Assembly (NCBI GenBank): GCA_963745765.1
Contig: CAVUYQ010000015.1
Location: 62,001 to 126,000, forward strand
DNA length: 64,000 nucleotides
Direction: 5' to 3'
Source: Ww85 sp963745765
GTDB taxonomy: Bacteria; Desulfobacterota; Desulfobulbia; Desulfobulbales; Desulfocapsaceae
The notes under the pieces were generated by a model that saw only the letters and a program-made list of their open reading frames with translations, was not told the DNA's origin and did not search any database. Within the stretch, counting starts at the first letter, position 1; the number at the start of each line of letters is the position of its first letter. Made by a program: the position numbers and the translations under genes. Of this stretch, positions 26,361 through 35,183 are shown piece by piece.

Positions 26361-27911
26361 ATGCCAAGACGGTTAACCAAACAAATCAGCTATATCCGTC
26401 TGCCGGAGAAAAGGATTTCGGAAATAGAGGAATTGGTTGCTTCCTGGTCCAACGAGACCAAGGAATTTATGCGGGCTCGCTTGAACCAGTACCGGGCACC
26501 TTCAGGATTTTTCGGTTTTTCCGCCGTCATTTTCCGCTGGTTTCTATTTCGGTCGCGCAAACGGGATCTGAAAATTCTGAAGGAGCCGGCTATCCTGACA
26601 GACTGGCAGAAACGGTTTGAGATCTCAGGCCATACCATTCCGCGAAAGGCCTGGAATCATATTCTGGAAAAAGAGTTAAGCACCAAGGATCATGCCTATA
26701 TGCTTGCTCTTCTGGAACGGGAACTCTCTGATGTTCACCTTCCGCAGGAATTGGCTGATCTGTTTGAAAAAATTTACCGGGCGCACCTCAGAAAAGAATA
26801 TTCCAGTGATCCGGGTGTGCCCAAGGCTCCTATTATTCTGTTTATCGGTTCAACCGGCAGTGGCAAGACGGCAACGGCAATCAAGGCTATCGAGGAGGTG
26901 ATCTTTGCCAATGAAGTGCGGCCCGAGATCGATCTTCAACAGAAAAAAATGAGCGTGATGTCGGGCCTTCCGTTCTGGAAACGTCTTGAGGATATTTCAC
27001 CGGATCTGGCTTATGAAATTGAGCGCAGAAAGCGGTTGGGAAAATACAAAACACTTTCCAGGATACCCTTGCTGAACCTGATTCTCAGATCGCAGATCAG
27101 CAGGAACCTGAGTGATCTCGAGGAACAGAGTATCTCCGTTGATTTTGCCCGCATCACGCCGAATGACTTTCAGACGGCGCTCTCCGGTGAACCGGGCAAT
27201 TACCTTCGCCGGGCCTTCGGCAATCCGAAAGTGACCTGTATCCGGCACCTTGAGGAGGCACACAGCGCCTTTGCGCGAAAAGAAAGCAGCAATGTGAGTG
27301 GTGGAGCTGAGAGGCAGCAGGGAACGCTGGTGGACAGTTCGAATATTATTATCGACGAAATCATCCATGGCAGCAGGGATTGTCTGCTTATTGCCACCTC
27401 GGATCAGCCGGAGGTGTTTGACTCGGCAATCTACCGGCGATTTGTTGAAAAGGGGCTGATCATAGATGTTTCCGAATACTGGCGAAATAAAGCCAATTTG
27501 CAGGAGATCGTGCGAATTGAACTAATGCGCAATAATATCAGGGTGTCCAACGGGAACGACCATCAGGAATACGATAACATACAATGGATAAAGGTCGAAA
27601 ACGTCAAGGCGGCGGTCGGGAAATTCTTCAATATATTCCAGGAGCGTTCCCTGCAGATTACGCCGGCTTACGTCAGGAAACTGGTGAGTTATATCATCTC
27701 CATGAAAGGGAGTTTCGAGGCTAATTTCCTTGATGATCCGTTGCTGGTACGCAATGCCTTTGAAATGGTTGCCCGGAATTCTTTCGGAGACCTTTACAAG
27801 AAAGTGGTGAACCGTATCGATCGCTCTGCCAACTGGGATGATTATGCCGGTGAAGTCAAGCATACCTTCTCGGAGATGATCAACAACTGCTCTATTGTAC
27901 AATATCAGTGA
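26361..27911 (+). CDS. AAA ATPase module, probable N-terminal half of an AAA-AAA-Lon protease
   Basis: This 516-residue frame has a charged N-terminal region with one short hydrophobic patch (about 51-63), then an AAA domain. Walker A is FIGSTGSGKTATA (163-170). A Walker B-like strand CIRHLEEAHS ends in EE near 298, and sensor 1 and arginine-finger sequence is LLIATSDQPEVFDSAIYRRF. A helical lid follows. The frame ends at 27911 inside the start of the next, 11 residues before a second Walker A. No separate start signal exists there, so this is probably the first half of one long polypeptide interrupted by a one-base indel. The SPFH gene is 7 bases upstream. I do not recognise a named family for this domain. 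Confidence 0.8.
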   Translation: MPRRLTKQISYIRLPEKRISEIEELVASWSNETKEFMRARLNQYRAPSGFFGFSAVIFRWFLFRSRKRDLKILKEPAILTDWQKRFEISGHTIPRKAWNHILEKELSTKDHAYMLALLERELSDVHLPQELADLFEKIYRAHLRKEYSSDPGVPKAPIILFIGSTGSGKTATAIKAIEEVIFANEVRPEIDLQQKKMSVMSGLPFWKRLEDISPDLAYEIERRKRLGKYKTLSRIPLLNLILRSQISRNLSDLEEQSISVDFARITPNDFQTALSGEPGNYLRRAFGNPKVTCIRHLEEAHSAFARKESSNVSGGAERQQGTLVDSSNIIIDEIIHGSRDCLLIATSDQPEVFDSAIYRRFVEKGLIIDVSEYWRNKANLQEIVRIELMRNNIRVSNGNDHQEYDNIQWIKVENVKAAVGKFFNIFQERSLQITPAYVRKLVSYIISMKGSFEANFLDDPLLVRNAFEMVARNSFGDLYKKVVNRIDRSANWDDYAGEVKHTFSEMINNCSIVQYQ

Positions 27912-29784
27912 TGAAAAAGGCGTTGTTTTGAACGGGCCGCCGGGAAGCGGCAAGACCTTTCTGGTAAGGACCTGGCTGAGCGACAACAAAAAAATTCATG
28001 ATATCAGTGCCACTCCGAGTCTCCTGCACAACCCGTCCAATCCCGTGGACGGGACGGTGGAGAATCTTGTCAAGGTCTATGATATTGCCAAGATGATCGC
28101 CCCCTCTATTGTCTTTTTTGATGAAGGAGACGCCCTCGCTCCGCGGCGCAGCAGCAGCGGGGGAGCGCCTTCTGATAGGCTGACCAACAAGTTTCTCAAT
28201 ATCATCGATGGAGAACAGCCGCTGTCCAAGGTTTTTACCGTTTTGACGACGAATCGTCTTGACCTCCTCGATCCGGCCCTGATTCGTTCAAAGCGATTGA
28301 AGGTTCTCGAGGTTTCCGGACATCTGGCCAAAAGTGATATCGGGGAGATCATTGAGGCGGCAGTGCATGATACGGTATGCGATCCGGAGATCACTTCCGC
28401 CCGGATTATCGAGGTCGCCAAAGGGATTTGCCATACGCCGGCCGATTTTGCCGCTTTTGTCGAAAAGGCGATTTCTCTGAGAAGTACTGAGCTGATGGTC
28501 CTGCAGAAATTCAGGGATATCTCATCGCTTTCCATTGAGAAACAGGTGCGTTTCCTGAAGTTTAACCTGAAAACCCTGAACGGCATTTTTGAAGCACTTG
28601 GCAATCCGGGCGGGCTGCAGAAAATATTGAAAGAATCACCGATTCAGTTGCTGAATCGCTATGATGAAATTCTGACCCTTTTCTCTTCGGTTACCTCCGT
28701 AAACAACTATCCGCTCAGCACCTCACACCTTCGACTGGCCAGGAAAGAGATGTCCCAGAGTCCTACTAAAAAGGGGAAAGCGGATCTGGACGATTTTCTC
28801 GAGGCTGAACTGAGCCAGGAACCTCAGAAAGGGTTTATCGTGGGCGTTGGCGCGAACGATATTGATGGTGTGCTCCTGCCGATAGCCACAAGTCTGACTT
28901 ACAGCCTTACATCTGAAAAAGTCCTGGTGACCGGAGCGGTTTCAGCCTCAGGAGATAGCTCGGCACAGATGGAGATGGCAGTGCAGATGACCCAGCAGTC
29001 TGCCCAGGAGGCCCTCACGCTGGTAAAGAACTATTTCCAGGCGCTGAACCCGCAGATCAGTACCGCACGGCTGCTGGGACAGCTTCTGGCCAACATGACT
29101 ATTCATCATCAACTGCTTTCGGCCTCGTATAATGTCGGGGGGCCATCGGCCGGTTATGCGCTGGCACTAAATACCCTGTCGGCCCTGCTGCACATTCCAA
29201 TCTATCATGACTTTGGTATTACCGGCGCGCCATGGACCAAGGGCGTAACCAAGGATGAGGTAGGCGGATCGGTTATTATTGGCGGCCACAGGAAGAAGGC
29301 CGAGAAGGTGCTGCAATATCTGCGTCGTATGTATATGCCCCGGCAGAATTACCTGAGTCTGGAAAACGATTTTCTTATCAATTACTGGAACCAGGATAAA
29401 GATATCCTCGGGGTTACTCATTTCGGTGATCTGGTGCCGGAGACGATTTGGCTGGGTGAGGATTATGAAAAACTCTTGCTCGAACTCATTGACCAGCGCA
29501 TCAAGTTTAAACTGAAGAAGTATTTGCATAATGAGATCGATGAGGCGGGAGAAGAGAATATTATCCGTCTTAAATCCATTCTCAGACAGCAGGCGGAACA
29601 GGAAATCGTACGAAAAATAGAGGCAATAAAGACATATCTGAGTAATCCCGATCGTGACCAGCTCATTTCCCTGGAATCAATCTTTAGCCAGAATGAGAAG
29701 GTTGTTCAGAAAGTTACAAAGAAAATGTCCGGCTTTTTCGGGCCGCTGCATGAACGCATCAGGAACTGGCAGGGAAGGCGCTGA
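27895..29784 (+). CDS. AAA ATPase fused to a Lon-type (S16) Ser-Lys protease domain
   Basis: The 629-residue frame begins with an AAA domain: VVLNGPPGSGKTFLV (Walker A, 13-21), IVFFDEGDAL (Walker B, 72-80), VLTTNRLDLLDPALI (sensor 1). A helical region follows, then an S16 domain at about 310-520. The catalytic Ser418 is in GGPSAGYALAL and Lys468 in IIGGHRKKAEKVL, aligned with Ser679 and Lys722 of E. coli Lon. Their spacing is 50 rather than 43, so there is a seven-residue insertion. The only start is a TTG at 27895 without Shine-Dalgarno, and the next Met is past Walker A, so this is probably the C-terminal half of the preceding frame's protein. It should be an ATP-driven protease held at the membrane by the SPFH protein. 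Confidence 0.85.
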   Translation: MYNISDEKGVVLNGPPGSGKTFLVRTWLSDNKKIHDISATPSLLHNPSNPVDGTVENLVKVYDIAKMIAPSIVFFDEGDALAPRRSSSGGAPSDRLTNKFLNIIDGEQPLSKVFTVLTTNRLDLLDPALIRSKRLKVLEVSGHLAKSDIGEIIEAAVHDTVCDPEITSARIIEVAKGICHTPADFAAFVEKAISLRSTELMVLQKFRDISSLSIEKQVRFLKFNLKTLNGIFEALGNPGGLQKILKESPIQLLNRYDEILTLFSSVTSVNNYPLSTSHLRLARKEMSQSPTKKGKADLDDFLEAELSQEPQKGFIVGVGANDIDGVLLPIATSLTYSLTSEKVLVTGAVSASGDSSAQMEMAVQMTQQSAQEALTLVKNYFQALNPQISTARLLGQLLANMTIHHQLLSASYNVGGPSAGYALALNTLSALLHIPIYHDFGITGAPWTKGVTKDEVGGSVIIGGHRKKAEKVLQYLRRMYMPRQNYLSLENDFLINYWNQDKDILGVTHFGDLVPETIWLGEDYEKLLLELIDQRIKFKLKKYLHNEIDEAGEENIIRLKSILRQQAEQEIVRKIEAIKTYLSNPDRDQLISLESIFSQNEKVVQKVTKKMSGFFGPLHERIRNWQGRR

Positions 29785-29896
29785 AAAGAGAAAGGATGTT
29801 TACCGGAAGGCAGACGTCCGGTATGGTTTTTCTGTCTAAAGATATGATTTAATGAATAAAAATGGTTTAAACGGCCCGCTTTGCAGAAGAGGAAAC

Positions 29897-31795
29897 ATGC
29901 AACCATTTGACCTGGCAATACTGGCAAAAACACCTCCCATCTCGTTTATTCCGGAAGACAAACAGGTGGAAATATTAAATCAGCTCACAAAGGAGAGATC
30001 GCGGAAGGGTGAAGTAAAATTTGTTCAGAGGCAAACGAAAGTAGACCACCTGTACATCATCCTGGAAGGTTGTGCGGAACTTTATTTTGAGCAGGATCAT
30101 GATAAAATCATCCGGGGCATACTTTCAGAAGGTGATTGTTTTGGCGGCATCTCCATGCTTGTCAACGATTGCCTTGCCGTCAGGTCGATGATCCTGATGG
30201 AAGACACGACGTTTTACAAATTACCCAAGGCTTTGTTTTTTCAGCTCTGCGATGAGTTCGATCATTTCAAGGAATTTTTTACCAATACCTTTGGCAAGAA
30301 GATGCTGGACCGCTCCTATGCCGAGATGATGTCTCGACAGGTCAGCGTCCCCGACAGATCGCTGCAGTTCTTCCATCAGCAAATATCCTCTATTTACCAT
30401 CGTTCTTATCCGACCTGTTCGGCTTCCATCTCAATAAAAGATGCGGCCCGCAAAATGACCGAGGACGATTCGGGATACCTGCTTGTGTATGATAAAAAGA
30501 AACGGATTAACGGTATTATAACCGATGAGGATTTACGCAAACGTGTTGTTGCTGTCGATTTCAGTAAAAATCTACCGGTATCGGACATCATGAGCACGCC
30601 GCTCATTTCCCTGCCCGATGACGCCCAGGTCTATGAGGCCTATCTGCTGATGATCGAGAAGGGTATATCGCATCTTGTCGTTTCGAAAAAAGACGGAGCA
30701 ATAGCAGGGATATTGACCGATCGCCAGATCATAACCGAACAAAGCAGGTCTCCCTACTTCCTGGTACAGGAGATCAAACGGGCACAGTCTCCGGACCAGT
30801 TGGAAAATATTCACAGCCGTCTTCCGGGTATCATGATTGAACCGATCAAAAATGGTGTCCAGCCTGACACGCTCTGCAAGCTGATAACGACCATTGCCGA
30901 TGCGATACTTGAGAAAATAGTAGAATTCGCCGTTATAAAGAGTGGTCCGCCGCCGTGTGCTTTTGCCTTCATCATCATGGGCAGTGAGGGAAGAAACGAG
31001 CAGACGCTGAAGACGGATCAGGATAATGCCATTATCTATGAAGATAGTGATGATCCGGCAGACTCGGAACTGGCGAAAAACTATTTTCTGAATCTTGCCA
31101 CCGATATCTGTACCTGGCTGGACAAGGCCGGTTTTGTCTTCTGTGCAGGCAATAACATGGCACAGAATCCTGACTGGTGTAAACCGCTTTCGGCCTGGAA
31201 ACGCTATTTTCACGGTTGGATCCATGCCGCGAATCCGGAAGATCTCCTGCATTCCAACGTCTTTTTTGATTTCAGATGGGCCTGGGGCGATAAGAAGCTG
31301 ACCGATGAATTGAGCAACTTCCTCTTTACATCACTGGAAAACTGGTCCGGATTTTTCCGTAACATGGTGGAAAACGCGCTTTATTTCAAGCCGCCGCTGG
31401 GATTTTTCCGGAATATTGTGGTGCAGTCAAAAGGCGAGAACAAGGATGCTTTTGATATCAAGCGGGCAATGATGCCGATTATTGATTTTGCCCGGATATA
31501 TGCGCTGAAGCATGCCATCCAAGATACCAATACCCTGCTGAGGCTGGAGAAAATTCATGAAAAGCGTCTTTTGACCGGGGAGGAGTATGATGATATCGCC
31601 CAGTCATATCGCTATCTGATGAACCTGCGGTTTGTTCGCCAGATTACCGCGATCACTGAGGAGAACGGTAAGGCCGACAATTTTATTAACCCGAAAAATC
31701 TCTCCCGCATCGACCAGACAATGCTCAAGGAAATATTCCGGCGAATTGAAGGTATCCAGCAGAAGATGAGCATTGAATTCACCGGCATCGTCTAA
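29897..31795 (+). CDS. cNMP-binding, CBS and DUF294 nucleotidyltransferase-like protein
   Basis: This 632-residue soluble protein has four parts. Residues about 15-125 form a cyclic-nucleotide-binding barrel (KVDHLYIILEGCAELYF, GILSEGDCFGGISML). Residues about 160-300 are a CBS pair (DAARKMTEDDSGYLLV, SDIMSTPLISLPDDAQVYEA). Next comes a DUF294 nucleotidyltransferase domain with IIMGSEGRNEQTLKTDQDNA, which keeps the GS-x-GR and DxD-like residues of GlnD-type enzymes. A DUF294 C-terminal helical domain ends it. It probably senses nucleotides and may modify a partner. ATG 29897 follows AGAGGAAAC. It is 112 bases after the Lon-type gene, so a shared transcript is possible. Confidence 0.86.
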   Translation: MQPFDLAILAKTPPISFIPEDKQVEILNQLTKERSRKGEVKFVQRQTKVDHLYIILEGCAELYFEQDHDKIIRGILSEGDCFGGISMLVNDCLAVRSMILMEDTTFYKLPKALFFQLCDEFDHFKEFFTNTFGKKMLDRSYAEMMSRQVSVPDRSLQFFHQQISSIYHRSYPTCSASISIKDAARKMTEDDSGYLLVYDKKKRINGIITDEDLRKRVVAVDFSKNLPVSDIMSTPLISLPDDAQVYEAYLLMIEKGISHLVVSKKDGAIAGILTDRQIITEQSRSPYFLVQEIKRAQSPDQLENIHSRLPGIMIEPIKNGVQPDTLCKLITTIADAILEKIVEFAVIKSGPPPCAFAFIIMGSEGRNEQTLKTDQDNAIIYEDSDDPADSELAKNYFLNLATDICTWLDKAGFVFCAGNNMAQNPDWCKPLSAWKRYFHGWIHAANPEDLLHSNVFFDFRWAWGDKKLTDELSNFLFTSLENWSGFFRNMVENALYFKPPLGFFRNIVVQSKGENKDAFDIKRAMMPIIDFARIYALKHAIQDTNTLLRLEKIHEKRLLTGEEYDDIAQSYRYLMNLRFVRQITAITEENGKADNFINPKNLSRIDQTMLKEIFRRIEGIQQKMSIEFTGIV

Positions 31796-31950
31796 AATCA
31801 CCTGCATCCCGCCAGTTGTTCGCAGGTAGAGACAAACCCTTTATAATTATAGGGTTTATACTTGCGTTGTCAGGGCGGACCATCTATATCATAAGGGGTA
31901 TGCAGAGGACCCTGGTACTAAACAGCTCATTTTTGACCCGGAAGGTAAAC

Positions 31951-32382
31951 ATGACCGATAAAAAAACGATGCATCGTCCTGCCGCGCAGTCAGCTTCTTA
32001 CCCGAAAAGCCGAACCGCACTGCTCAAGTTTCTGATTGTCTGTCTGCCGTTCTGGTTCAGCACGAAATTTTATAACGGTCCCGGCGAGGAGCTTGTGCGC
32101 TATTACCTGGCAGGCATCCTGCTGGTTATCACGTCGGGGATCATTGTCCAGATGATCCATCCCAACCTGAATGAACGATTGCTGTTAATAGCTGTTTTTC
32201 TCTTTTTCAGCGGCGTTGAACTTGCCTGCTGGCAGTTTCCCGGATTATTCAGTCAGGTTTTGGTGACGGCGTTTGACCGTATCATTATCGGCAGCCCGTG
32301 TTCCCTGAATAAAATCCCCTATTACGGTGTCGGTGCCTTCATCGGTTTTTTTATATTGAAGGCGTGCCGGATACGCCGTTAA
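31951..32382 (+). CDS. DUF2809-like small membrane protein
   Basis: This 143-residue protein has four hydrophobic segments (LLKFLIVCLPFWF, YYLAGILLVITSGIIV, LLLIAVFLFFSGVELACWQF, YYGVGAFIGFFILKA). The features FSTKFYNGPGEELVRYYLAG and GVELACWQFPGL resemble the DUF2809 family of unknown function. GGAAGG stands 5 bases ahead of the ATG at 31951. It is 155 bases downstream of the sensor gene. No function can be given. Confidence 0.65.
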   Translation: MTDKKTMHRPAAQSASYPKSRTALLKFLIVCLPFWFSTKFYNGPGEELVRYYLAGILLVITSGIIVQMIHPNLNERLLLIAVFLFFSGVELACWQFPGLFSQVLVTAFDRIIIGSPCSLNKIPYYGVGAFIGFFILKACRIRR

Positions 32383-32771
32383 CTCGACGTTCATGGGAAA
32401 AAAACAAGAAAAATCATTTATATCATAACAATATCAAATGGTTAATCATGACCTTTGCAATGTACCGATGACACAGTTTGTACCCTTTAAAATCAATGAT
32501 GAAAAGACAGAATTTCCACCCTTCGGGCGAGTTAATACGGTCTGCTAGGAGCCTGTCGGATTATAGCAATTTTTTCTCAGGTCGAGACATTTTAAGAAAA
32601 TCAAGCGGAGCCATATACCTAATATTGCGAGCATTGATTTTCAGAAAATAACGAAGAGATGGGGAAAAAGGGCATAATCCGACAGGCTCCTAGCCAAGAA
32701 GACCGTATCAACTCATGAACGTCAGGCTAACCGCTTTCTGCTCTCTATCATTGATTGCTGAATGGAAAAAG
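32383..32771. other. Intergenic region carrying a nested inverted repeat
   Basis: This gap contains repeat B1 (32545-32693) sitting inside a second inverted repeat: GAGTTAATACGGTCT (32529-32543) and AGACCGTATCAACTC (32700-32714) pair with a single mismatch. It looks as though the mobile repeat landed in the loop of an older hairpin. No gene is visible. Confidence 0.6.
32545..32693 (-). repeat. Palindrome-ended dispersed repeat, family B copy 1
   Basis: This 149-base element has perfect 20-base terminal inverted repeats, CTAGGAGCCTGTCGGATTAT at 32545-32564 and its complement at 32674-32693. The same element occurs at 48075-48222 in the opposite orientation. It has no open frame. The TA inside the terminal CTAG could be a target-site duplication, as made by IS630/mariner transposases, but this is inference. 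Most likely a MITE. Confidence 0.85.
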
Positions 32772-32817
32772 AAAAAGGCGGTGCGGGACCAGCTTCGGTC
32801 CCACACCGCCTTTTTTT
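32772..32817 (-). terminator. Terminator of the symporter operon (works on both strands)
   Basis: GGCGGTGCGGGACC (32777-32790) and GGTCCCACACCGCC (32797-32810) pair with one mismatch around a 6-base loop. On the minus strand it is followed by TTTTTCTTTTTCC, and on the plus strand by seven T. It lies just past the 28-codon gene and ends the leftward symporter transcript. Confidence 0.88.
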
Positions 32818-32835
32818 AGTCGTTACTGATGTGCT

Positions 32836-32922
32836 TTATCCCCAGAGACCCCAGCCGAACGAGGCGGTGAAGAGGATAGCGGCAACGACAACGATGATGA
32901 GCCACATGTCTTCTTTTGCCAT
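32836..32922 (-). CDS. 28-residue single-helix membrane peptide linked to the SSS symporter
   Basis: Reading leftward, ATG at 32922 is preceded by AAGGAGATAATC and opens a 28-codon frame that stops at 32836-32838. The peptide starts MAKEDMWLI, has one hydrophobic helix (IIVVVAAILFTASF) and ends GWGLWG. It begins 32 bases after the symporter stop and is followed by the operon terminator, which favours a real gene. Small peptides of this kind act as subunits or stabilisers of transporters. Its partner is most likely the adjacent SSS protein. Function is inferred from position only. Confidence 0.7.
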   Translation of the reverse strand: MAKEDMWLIIVVVAAILFTASFGWGLWG

Positions 32923-32954
32923 GATTATCTCCTTATCGTTGGATAATTAATGGT

Positions 32955-34730
32955 TTAAATTTCCTTGACGACGATCATCTGATCCGTGTCGGCGCGAGCG
33001 ATCTGCTCGTCAGAGGTCGTTGACATTTCAGCTTTAAAACAAAGCGCCCACATCATTACGATTCCGATGATCCACCAGACGATCTGCCATGACCAGAGCG
33101 GTGGAAAACCGGCAAAGGAGAAGGCGTGGTTGCCGAGGATACAGGCCGGTCCGATGGCAAACAGGTACCAGAGAGGGACCAGAAATTTCATGGCATTACG
33201 CCACTTCTGACCACTCTCGGAAGGCTTGTCGATATCATCGAGCCAGGCTCGAACTTCGGTCTGGCGCTTGATGGTTTCCTCGTTGTCCTTGATGCCGATT
33301 CCGCGGCAGATATAGGCGAGAAGCAGTCCGACAAAAAGTCCCCAGAACGCCGTATGCATGGACAGCGGGTAAACGTACCAGAAGTAGGTGACAAAGCAGG
33401 CGGCGATGGCACCGATGAGGCCGATGACAACACCGATGGCCGGATACTTGAAACCGTAATGGACACCCAGCAGCATCAGGTACATGATAAAGCCGAAGGC
33501 TGTTGCAAACCCACCGATCATGACGATGGCGCCGGGAGCCGTGAGACTTACCACGACCGCCAACAAGGTGATCAGGGTGACGAAAATTCGATTTGCCCAG
33601 ATCTGCTCGGAATGGCCGGCCTCCTGCTTCTTAAAATAACGCCAGTAGACATCCCTGAGAACGATCGTACCACCGGTGCCGATATAGGGAGCAGCCGTTG
33701 AGTGGATCGCCGCAATGATGCCGAGGAAGACGATGGCCATCATCGGTCCAGGCAGCGTAAGGTTCATCAGCATCGGTACCACATCGCCATCGACCTTCGG
33801 ATCTATTTCGCCCATCATCTGCAGAACCCGCGCACCCATACCCTGGAATGCGGTGAAGAAGAACAGCGCGATACCGACGATGAAGGTAGACATGAAGACC
33901 TGCTGCCAGGCCAGCGGCTTCGGTGACGCCATGCCATAGTTCCACAGTATAAAGGCGGGCGAAGACTGGATTCCCATCAGGGCAAACATATAGGTGAGAA
34001 TCATGACCGCGGTCCAGCCGCCCTTCAGGCCAAAGTTGATGACTTTCGGGACCTCAAGATATTTGGCTTCAAGCTGCCCGATTTTTCCGGCAAATTCGTG
34101 CCAGCCGCCGAGTGATGGATGGGTAACGGTAAAATAGCCGAGAACCACGATACTGAGTACCAGCAGAACAAACTGGATAACACCGACCCAGGTCGAAGCC
34201 TTCAGACCGCCGGTTACGACATAGAACCAGACGATGAAGGCCATGAAAAAGAGCCCGGCCGTATAGGGCACGCCGGCGACGATCTCGAACAGTTTTGCCG
34301 CTGCAATGAGCTGCAGGCCTGAGTAGAACATCGAGTAGAGTACGGCTGAGAGAACGGTCAGCCAGCGTACCGCCTCGTTGTTGTAATAGTAGGCGAACAT
34401 GTCGCCCGGTGTCACGAAGCCGTAACGCTTACCCATCAGCCAGTTTCTTTTTGCAAAAAAGGCACCGGTAATGGGAATGGTCAGTACGTAGAAAGAGGCA
34501 AAGGCGTATGCCAGCCCGTCACGCCAGATGAGGCCTGGATGACCAACGGTCGTCCAGCCGGAGAATGAGGCTGCGGTTGCCGCCATCAGAAAGGCAATAA
34601 AAGGGATCGAACGGCCGCCGATGGCATAACCGGAAGCGGTTTTTTCGGTGAAGTATCCCCTCAGGCCCCACCAGAAACAATAGATTATGTATATTCCCAA
34701 AAAGATCCACACCCACGTTCTCGGACTCAT
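32955..34730 (-). CDS. Sodium:solute symporter (SSS family)
   Basis: This 591-residue inner-membrane protein has about 13 helices and SSS features: an N-terminal YAIGGRSIPFIAFLMAATAASFSGWT, then GFVTPGDMFAYYYNN, YSGLQLIAAAKLF and TGGLKASTWVGVIQ. It should couple Na+ entry to uptake of an organic solute such as a carboxylate, amino acid or vitamin. The substrate is not predictable. The C-terminal third has two extra helices and a soluble loop (KDNEETIKRQTEVRAWLDDID). The ATG at 34730 follows a GGAGGGGAG run. A 28-residue membrane peptide gene and a terminator follow. Confidence 0.88.
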   Translation of the reverse strand: MSPRTWVWIFLGIYIIYCFWWGLRGYFTEKTASGYAIGGRSIPFIAFLMAATAASFSGWTTVGHPGLIWRDGLAYAFASFYVLTIPITGAFFAKRNWLMGKRYGFVTPGDMFAYYYNNEAVRWLTVLSAVLYSMFYSGLQLIAAAKLFEIVAGVPYTAGLFFMAFIVWFYVVTGGLKASTWVGVIQFVLLVLSIVVLGYFTVTHPSLGGWHEFAGKIGQLEAKYLEVPKVINFGLKGGWTAVMILTYMFALMGIQSSPAFILWNYGMASPKPLAWQQVFMSTFIVGIALFFFTAFQGMGARVLQMMGEIDPKVDGDVVPMLMNLTLPGPMMAIVFLGIIAAIHSTAAPYIGTGGTIVLRDVYWRYFKKQEAGHSEQIWANRIFVTLITLLAVVVSLTAPGAIVMIGGFATAFGFIMYLMLLGVHYGFKYPAIGVVIGLIGAIAACFVTYFWYVYPLSMHTAFWGLFVGLLLAYICRGIGIKDNEETIKRQTEVRAWLDDIDKPSESGQKWRNAMKFLVPLWYLFAIGPACILGNHAFSFAGFPPLWSWQIVWWIIGIVMMWALCFKAEMSTTSDEQIARADTDQMIVVKEI

Positions 34731-35183
34731 AAATCTCCCCTCCTATGTTGTCTCTCGATTGTTCTGACCAGATAACCACTCGGCTATCAATTCATGGCAG
34801 TGTGTCAAGACGCCTTTTTCCCTCCTTTTAGTTGTAATTTTATTGTTTATGTTCATTTTTTTTCGTCGGCCCTGGCATTTTGCGTAACCGTGGTCGGCGG
34901 GTTTGACCTATCAGAAACAGGTATATTGCCGAAAAAGGCCCAATGCCTCCTTGCAGCAACGATTAAAGACTTCCATCACGCTCTAAAAGCCTGTTCTATT
35001 TATATGTAAGTCCCGCCAATACCAGAGGTACTGCGAGACATTTTCGTGCTGAAATTCTATTGCCGGTTCCTGCGAAATATCAACAATTTTGGCTGAAACC
35101 TACTATAGCCCAAGATATTCGGGTGCTGTGAGCATATGCGAGATCGTGCCCGACGGACAATACCCGCCTATTTTTTGTGAAAT

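Noticed and set aside
33126..33701. A 191-codon open frame antisense to the SSS symporter
   Set aside because: Its translation is biased to D, G and H, as expected from the reverse of helix-coding sequence, with no ribosome-binding site or recognisable domain.
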